The position numbers and the translations under genes are program-made. Source: Vagococcus fluvialis (GTDB taxonomy: Bacteria > Bacillota > Bacilli > Lactobacillales > Vagococcaceae). From it: a stretch of DNA of 64,000 nt. Positions 63,189-64,000 of this stretch are shown in pieces (position 1 is the stretch's first letter; each line of letters begins with the position of its first letter). The notes under the pieces were generated by a model. It had not been told where the DNA came from. It made no database searches and worked only from the letters and a program-made list of their open reading frames with translations. The stretch spans positions 62,001 through 126,000 of the forward strand of contig NZ_QPJV01000003.1 in the NCBI RefSeq assembly GCF_003337315.1, read 5' to 3'.

Positions 63189-64000
63189 ATGTTATCAGCA
63201 TTACAAAATGGATCGGATATTCGTGGGATTGCTATTACTCATGAGGAGTTTACAGCTAACTTAACTGAAAAAGAAGTTAGGGAAATTGGTGTTGGTATTT
63301 TTGCTTGGTTAAAAGAGGTTAAAAAGATTAACCACAAACCACTTAAAATTGCCATTGGTCACGATAGTCGCTTGTCAGCTGGCGTTATTAAACAAGCACT
63401 AATTGATGCTTTTTTACAAGAGGACGTTTTAATTTATGACACAGGTCTTTCAACAACACCAGCTATGTTTATGGCAACTCAATTTGAAGAGTTTGATGCA
63501 GATTGTGGCATTATGATAACAGCTAGTCACTTACCTTATTACTATAACGGGATTAAATTGTTCACTAAATCAGGTGGAGCCGAGCATGAAGATATTGATG
63601 AAATTTTAGAACTTGCATCTGAGTATAAGAGCGAATTACCAAAAGTTGGAACAATCGAAGAAAAAGAAATTATTTCTTTATACGCAACAGATATGGTTAA
63701 AAAAATTCAAGCAGAAACAAAAAGTGAACAACCACTAGCTGATTTTCATATTGTATTAGATGCTGGTAATGGTGCTGGTGGCTTTTTTGCTGAAAAAGTA
63801 TTAGCTACTTTAGGGGCGGATACAGCGGGAAGCCAGTTTTTAGAGCCAGATGGAACATTTCCAAATCATATGCCAAATCCTGATAACAAAGAAGCTATGG
63901 CGAGTATTCAAGAAGCTGTTTTAAAAAATAAAGCTGATTTAGGTGTAATTTTTGATACTGACGTGGACCGAGCAGCTGTTGTAGCAAAATCTGGACAAGT
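63189..64000 (+). CDS. Phosphoglucomutase/phosphomannomutase (3' end outside window)
   Basis: The first 270 codons of an alpha-D-phosphohexomutase, from ATG 63189 behind AGGAGG. ALQNGSDIRGIAI is the N-terminal motif. GIMITASHLPYYYNGIKLFT carries the phosphorylated catalytic serine, and the metal loop appears at the edge as GVIFDTDVDRAAVV. The first domain and most of the second are present; the window ends there. It interconverts hexose 1- and 6-phosphates. PGM and PMM activities cannot be separated from this part. The TASHLP form differs slightly from the common TASHNP. Confidence 0.9.
   Translation, partial: MLSALQNGSDIRGIAITHEEFTANLTEKEVREIGVGIFAWLKEVKKINHKPLKIAIGHDSRLSAGVIKQALIDAFLQEDVLIYDTGLSTTPAMFMATQFEEFDADCGIMITASHLPYYYNGIKLFTKSGGAEHEDIDEILELASEYKSELPKVGTIEEKEIISLYATDMVKKIQAETKSEQPLADFHIVLDAGNGAGGFFAEKVLATLGADTAGSQFLEPDGTFPNHMPNPDNKEAMASIQEAVLKNKADLGVIFDTDVDRAAVVAKSGQ

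Overview
The window is a low-GC, densely packed chromosomal segment of a lactic acid bacterium in the Enterococcaceae/Vagococcaceae range. Vagococcus-like is my best guess, from family content and codon usage; no rRNA or marker gene fixes it. Genes carry strong AAGGAGG-type ribosome sites, and transcription units mostly end in U-rich hairpins. I see no tRNA, rRNA, CRISPR, prophage or insertion sequence. The window opens inside the tail of an oxidoreductase-like gene and closes inside a phosphohexomutase gene.

Layout. 0.2-3.6 kb: a LysR regulator divergent from lrgA-lrgB-lactate oxidase. 3.6-7.9 kb: a ClC channel, a DUF6933-like protein, a Dus enzyme and a small membrane protein. 8.0-14.8 kb: an RpiR regulator and a PTS operon (EIIBC, GH4 6-phospho-alpha-glucosidase, 6-phosphogluconate dehydrogenase, gluconate-type kinase, EIIA). 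14.9-24.3 kb: an electrophile/quinone defence region with four VOC/hydrolase genes of the Mhq type, an MhqR-like repressor, an FMN reductase, flavin-binding proteins and a FabK-like enzyme. 24.4-33 kb: small housekeeping and hypothetical genes, an RpiR/GH1 pair, DUF3290-DUF421, a hidden mepB-like gene, mtnN, adenosine deaminase and YccF. 33-41 kb: a second FabK-like enzyme and a C4 acyl-CoA cycle (acyl-CoA dehydrogenase, LysR, thiolase, hydroxybutyryl-CoA dehydrogenase, crotonase, CoA transferase). 41-49.2 kb: a ROK regulator with an acetyltransferase, TraX, GNAT, OppA, then an AgrC/AgrA-like two-component system followed by a small secreted peptide. 49.3-58.5 kb: VanZ-RDD, GNAT, a broken grpB, a NitT/TauT-type ABC transporter, an MFS carrier and a nitroreductase. 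58.5-64 kb: a cat gene with a translational attenuator, cardiolipin synthase, an internally deleted AraC/GyrI gene, ddl, argR and a phosphohexomutase.

How the genes work together. The PTS operon contains every step needed to import an alpha-glucoside of gluconate, split it into glucose-6-phosphate and gluconate, and send the gluconate through 6-phosphogluconate to ribulose-5-phosphate. Maltobionate is the simplest candidate substrate, and this is inference. Lactate oxidase sits in one operon with LrgAB, a family now linked to pyruvate transport, which suggests a lactate-to-pyruvate module. An inverted repeat TTAC-N5-GTAA overlaps the promoters of the FMN reductase, the mhqR operon and the distant nitroreductase. 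This outlines a YodB/CatR-type regulon whose repressor lies outside the window. The mhqR operon also has its own MhqR-like palindrome.

Several genes are disrupted: an ankyrin lipoprotein, a VOC dioxygenase, mepB, grpB, an AraC/GyrI regulator and possibly a small membrane protein. Three related copies of a roughly 120-bp palindromic repeat are scattered here; one supplies the 3' end of an rpiR gene.
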